Shown here piece after piece: positions 6,108 through 6,265 of a DNA stretch of 6,265 nt. Below the pieces are notes generated by a model. That model worked only from the letters and a program-made list of their open reading frames with translations. It made no database searches and was not told where the DNA came from. The number at the start of each line of letters is the position of its first letter. Positions within the stretch are counted from its first letter, which is position 1. Made by a program: the position numbers and the translations under genes. The stretch comes from Sphingomonadaceae bacterium (GTDB taxonomy: Bacteria > Pseudomonadota > Alphaproteobacteria > Sphingomonadales > Sphingomonadaceae): positions 1 to 6,265 of the forward strand of contig JAHDXX010000184.1 of the NCBI GenBank assembly GCA_023384025.1, given 5' to 3'.

Positions 6108-6265
6108 TCGAATTCATCGCCGAAACCGGATCGACCAACACCGACTTGCTGCAACGAATGCGCGCGGGCGCGCGGGTGCCTGAAGGGTACTGGCTCGTCG
6201 CCGACCGTCAGAGCGCGGGGCGGGGCTGGCAAGGGCGGGCCTGGTCGGGCGGCCTGGGCAACTTC
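6104..6265 (+). CDS. birA: Biotin--[acetyl-CoA-carboxylase] ligase, BirA type (5' part, runs off the window)
   Basis: The first 54 codons read as the start of a biotin-protein ligase catalytic domain: ETGSTNTDLL with the family Ser10-Thr11-Asn12, then ADRQSAGRGWQGRAW and GNF. The family uses ATP and biotin to form biotinyl-AMP, then biotinylates a lysine on acetyl-CoA carboxylase and related proteins in the cytoplasm. The catalytic motif begins only about seven residues from the start, so there is no N-terminal winged-helix DNA-binding domain as in E. coli BirA; this is the class I, enzyme-only form. The TTG at 6104 overlaps the nuoN TGA by four bases. It is the only usable start ahead of the motif, because the frame closes at 6071-6073 and holds no other ATG, GTG or TTG between. 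There is no good Shine-Dalgarno sequence, so coupling to nuoN is likely. One oddity is Trp42, where E. coli has Arg118. A birA gene after nuoN is a familiar alphaproteobacterial arrangement. Confidence 0.9.
   Translation, partial: MIEFIAETGSTNTDLLQRMRAGARVPEGYWLVADRQSAGRGWQGRAWSGGLGNF

Noticed and set aside
5918..6232. Minus-strand open frame of 104 codons spanning the nuoN end and birA start
   Set aside because: It overlaps two confidently identified plus-strand genes, has no recognisable motif, and reads as an antisense shadow.

Overview
The window is GC-rich and consists almost entirely of one plus-strand operon: the distal membrane-arm genes of respiratory complex I (NADH:quinone oxidoreductase, NDH-1), followed directly by a biotin-protein ligase gene. 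The order nuoI-nuoJ-nuoK-nuoL-nuoM-nuoN-birA, the NuoI tail ending in EADAPYR, the long (668-residue) NuoL and the birA gene fused to the end of the nuo operon suggest an alphaproteobacterium. The protein style and the dispersed-repeat sequence between nuoJ and nuoK point to Sphingomonadales, perhaps an Erythrobacter-like genus. The lineage is inferred by recognition, not by a search.

Layout: bases 1-37 are the last codons of nuoI (peripheral-arm 2x[4Fe-4S] subunit). nuoJ is at 50-670. A 109-bp gap (671-779) holds a pair of related palindromes in inverted orientation, resembling a REP doublet (REPIN). nuoK is at 780-1085, nuoL at 1082-3088, nuoM at 3088-4644 and nuoN at 4644-6107. birA starts on a TTG at 6104 and runs off the right edge at 6265. 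From nuoK onward every junction is a 1- or 4-base stop/start overlap (GTGA, TAATG, TGATG, TTGA), so translation is probably coupled. The nuoJ-nuoK junction is the only one with a real gap, and the repeat fills most of it. I saw no promoter or terminator; the transcript presumably begins upstream and continues past the window.

Function: NuoJ and NuoK, with NuoA and NuoH outside the window, link the quinone site to the antiporter-like subunits NuoN, NuoM and NuoL, which pump protons. The key membrane-embedded Glu, Lys and His residues are present in all of them, so the arm looks intact. BirA attaches biotin to acetyl-CoA carboxylase and similar proteins and is not a complex I component; it shares the transcript by position only.

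This is mainly an ordinary housekeeping region, and I found no new multi-gene system. The two items that merit a second look are the REPIN-like insertion inside the nuo operon and a Trp in BirA where Escherichia coli has the active-site Arg118.
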